The notes under the pieces were generated by a model, which worked only from the letters and a program-made list of their open reading frames with translations, was not told the origin of the DNA and ran no database searches. From positions 529,805 to 593,804 of the forward strand of contig JBAXHT010000001.1 of NCBI GenBank assembly GCA_037138755.1: a stretch of 64,000 nt of DNA, in the 5' to 3' direction. Position 1 is the stretch's first letter. The number at the start of each line of letters is the position of its first letter. Source of the DNA: Armatimonadota bacterium (GTDB lineage: Bacteria; Armatimonadota; Fimbriimonadia; Fimbriimonadales; Fimbriimonadaceae). A program made the position numbers and the translations under genes. This document shows positions 60,999-64,000 of the stretch, piece after piece.

Positions 60999-61559
60999 AT
61001 GAGTTTGATCACCATTGCTTACCACTCCGGATACGGACATACCAAGAAAGTCGCCGAGCATGTCGCAGCCGGAGCGAACTCCGTAGAGGGCGTCAAAGCC
61101 GTTCTTCTCGACGTCACTGCCGTGGATGCGGCGATCGACGGCTACGAGAACGGCTGGGAGCTGCTCAACGCATCCAACGGCATCATCTTCGGCGCGCCGA
61201 CCTACATGGGTGGTCCGAGCGGGCAGTTCAAACTCTTTGCCGACGCGACAGCAAAGCCATGGTTTGCCGGCGCCTGGAAGGACAAGATTGCCGCAGGGTT
61301 CACCAACTCAATGTCAAACGCGGGCGACAAAAACGTCACTCTCTACTACCTGGCGACCCTTGCTGCGCAGCAGGAGATGATCTGGGTCAGCGTTGGAATC
61401 AAAAACGACGGAACCAACAATCGCAACGGATACTACTTAGGTCTCGGAACCCAAAGTGACAACGCCCCGGCCGAGGAAACACCAGGAAAGGCTGACCTCG
61501 ACACATCCGAAAAATTCGGAGCTCGAGTCGCCGAGGCCGTTCTTCGCTGGAACAAGTAA
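60999..61559 (+). CDS. flavodoxin-fold NAD(P)H oxidoreductase
   Basis: A 186-residue flavodoxin-family protein. ITIAYHSGYGHTKKVAEHV (residues 4-22) is the FMN phosphate loop, and FGAPTYMGGPSGQFKLFAD matches WrbA-type quinone reductases. It probably reduces quinones or other acceptors with bound FMN. It stands alone between the nucleotidyltransferase gene and terC. Confidence 0.88.
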   Translation: MSLITIAYHSGYGHTKKVAEHVAAGANSVEGVKAVLLDVTAVDAAIDGYENGWELLNASNGIIFGAPTYMGGPSGQFKLFADATAKPWFAGAWKDKIAAGFTNSMSNAGDKNVTLYYLATLAAQQEMIWVSVGIKNDGTNNRNGYYLGLGTQSDNAPAEETPGKADLDTSEKFGARVAEAVLRWNK

Positions 61560-61606
61560 AACGCAACCCGGTAAAGCTAAGCTAAGTACAATAAGGCTGA
61601 TCCCAA

Positions 61607-62395
61607 ATGGTAGCAGCCTTAATTGGACTTTTCACGCTCACGATTCTTGAAATCGTTCTCGGCATCGACAACATCGTTTTCGTCAGTATTCTTAGCGGAA
61701 GACTCAAAGGCGAGGAGCAAGAAAAAGCTCGTCGCCTAGGAATGTGGCTTGCCATTGGCGTCCGAATTCTGCTCCTGCTGGGAATCGGGTTCATTGTTCG
61801 CGCAACGAACCCCATTTTTGAACTCTCATTCCTCCGTCCGCTCTTCGAAGCAGCGAAAGAGAAGCCTGAAGTTATCACCGAGGCAATCGGGATTTCTATC
61901 AAAGACATGGTTCTCTTCGGCGGCGGTTTGTACCTAATCTACCAAAGCGTTAAGGAGATTCACCACAAGCTTGAAGGTGCCGAAGAATCCCACAAAGAAG
62001 GCAAACCGGCGACGTTCCAAAAGGTGCTGATGGGAATCATTGGCATCAACATCATCTTCTCCCTCGACTCGGTGATCACTGCAGTGGGAATGGTTAAGGA
62101 GATCTGGGTCATGATCACTGCCGTCATCATTAGTGGCGTGTTCATGGTCTACTACAGTGGGGTCGTTTCCAAGTTCGTGGACAAGCACCCAACGGTCAAA
62201 ATCCTCGCCCTAAGCTTCCTGGTACTGATTGGGGCGAACTTGCTTGCTGACGCCGGTGGAATCCACATCCCGAAGGGCTATACCTACTTTGCGATGGTCT
62301 TTGCGGTAGTGGTGGAGGCGATCAATATCAGAGTGCGTGGCGGATCCAAGCCGGTCCAATTGCACCAAGATCCTTTGCCAGATACGTCGGAGTAA
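61607..62395 (+). CDS. TerC-family integral membrane protein
   Basis: A 262-residue protein with seven to eight membrane segments. ILEIVLGIDNIVFVSIL near residue 13 and IIFSLDSVITAVGMVKE near residue 148 are the two Asp-containing signatures of TerC, linked to metal (Mn) export or tellurite resistance. No yybP-ykoY-type riboswitch is visible in the 47 bases upstream. It precedes glcD by 18 bases. Confidence 0.92.
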   Translation: MVAALIGLFTLTILEIVLGIDNIVFVSILSGRLKGEEQEKARRLGMWLAIGVRILLLLGIGFIVRATNPIFELSFLRPLFEAAKEKPEVITEAIGISIKDMVLFGGGLYLIYQSVKEIHHKLEGAEESHKEGKPATFQKVLMGIIGINIIFSLDSVITAVGMVKEIWVMITAVIISGVFMVYYSGVVSKFVDKHPTVKILALSFLVLIGANLLADAGGIHIPKGYTYFAMVFAVVVEAINIRVRGGSKPVQLHQDPLPDTSE

Positions 62396-62413
62396 GTTGT
62401 AAACTCCACCTCA

Positions 62414-63828
<1,415 letters not shown>

Positions 63829-63832
<4 letters not shown>

Positions 63833-64000
63833 ACCAAACTCATCAACCCAAATCAATGGCGGATCTCGCAGAACTGCTGCTGCAGAGCAATCGTCTGCTA
63901 ATAGGTCTCGGAGGTCAGTTTCGTAATACTTCAGAGCGAACGCAACACGAGCTTCACGCCGCGGTCTACGAAGAAGAGTGGACGGTAGGCGTGGAGGGAA
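63829..64000 (+). CDS. glcE: glcE-like FAD-binding subunit, N-terminal fragment
   Basis: Only the first 57 codons lie in the window. The GTG at 63829 overlaps the glcD stop (GTGA). The reading includes SMADLAELLLQSNRLLIGLGG, like the first PCMH helix and strand of GlcE ('...elLreA...vlprGgG'). An ATG nine codons later is possible. It is the second FAD-domain subunit of glycolate oxidase by position and sequence. Confidence 0.75.

Overview
The window is a dense, mostly housekeeping stretch of bacterial chromosome of moderate-to-high GC. It holds about 68 protein-coding genes. I see no rRNA, tRNA, CRISPR array or transposase. The cell was probably diderm: there is a TolC-type outer-membrane factor, a BBP2-like porin, a TraF/PorV-like barrel, several lipoproteins and many signal peptides. 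A type IV prepilin-like H-X9-DG protein, a PEP-CTERM-anchored nuclease, TTG/GTG starts and a weak Shine-Dalgarno pattern together suggest the Armatimonadota (Fimbriimonadia). That placement is inference from gene content and style, not from a marker-gene tree.

Layout. 1-1712 (minus): DinG-like helicase fragment, EamA transporter, S4 RNA-binding protein, prepilin-like protein. 1725-5663 (plus): a large unknown protein with possible winged-helix segments, glcF, folE2. 5698-10712 (minus): prfA, two tandem TPR-GGDEF diguanylate cyclases, an SRPBCC protein. 10819-16092 (plus): two zinc dehydrogenases in an operon, an M48 protease, an exported repeat protein, a 0.7-kb structured non-coding gap, a DUF4397 lipoprotein. 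16137-20121 (minus): esterase, mtnA, and a fused argD-argF gene, with a 124-bp nested inverted-repeat element between mtnA and argD-argF. 20451-24270 (plus): a tiny lipoprotein, a DegT aminotransferase, a NanE-ROK fusion, and the mobile mystery A/B (HTH + Fic) pair. 24252-29450 (minus): ribBA, two small genes, uvrC, a PfkB kinase.

29601-30856 (plus): exported protein and plsC. 30834-34143 (minus): a tight operon efp - 8-Cys membrane protein - rtcA-like - small barrel protein. 34279: queF. 34743-37619 (minus): porin, A-type Fe-S carrier with a Gly/Cys tail, TraF-like barrel. 37731: ferredoxin. 37986-39199 (minus): two PilZ-like proteins. 39344-42340 (plus): GbsR-like regulator and lon. 42313-46357 (minus): nadA, phosphodiester glycosidase, LD-carboxypeptidase, hemolysin III. 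46393-52737: lipB, rnhB, a beta-propeller gene on the minus strand, yraN, SRPBCC, and an exported caspase-TPR protein. 52820-56598: TauE/SafE, PEP-CTERM nuclease, argH. 56666-63832: TolC, ABC ATPase, lipoprotein (minus), nucleotidyltransferase, flavodoxin, TerC, glcD, and the start of glcE at the right edge.

How the parts fit. Glycolate oxidase is encoded in two places: glcF near the left edge and glcD-glcE at the right. Arginine synthesis is represented by the argD-argF fusion and argH. Cyclic-di-GMP signalling may be represented by the two GGDEF proteins and the two PilZ-like proteins. Folate/queuosine (folE2, queF), riboflavin (ribBA), NAD (nadA), lipoate (lipB) and methionine salvage (mtnA) each have one gene here. 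The least ordinary items are the caspase-TPR protein, the efp operon with an rtcA homologue that appears to lack its catalytic histidine, the ArgD-ArgF fusion, the NanE-ROK fusion without the usual ROK zinc motif, the Fic/HTH pair, and the nested inverted-repeat element at 17881-18004.
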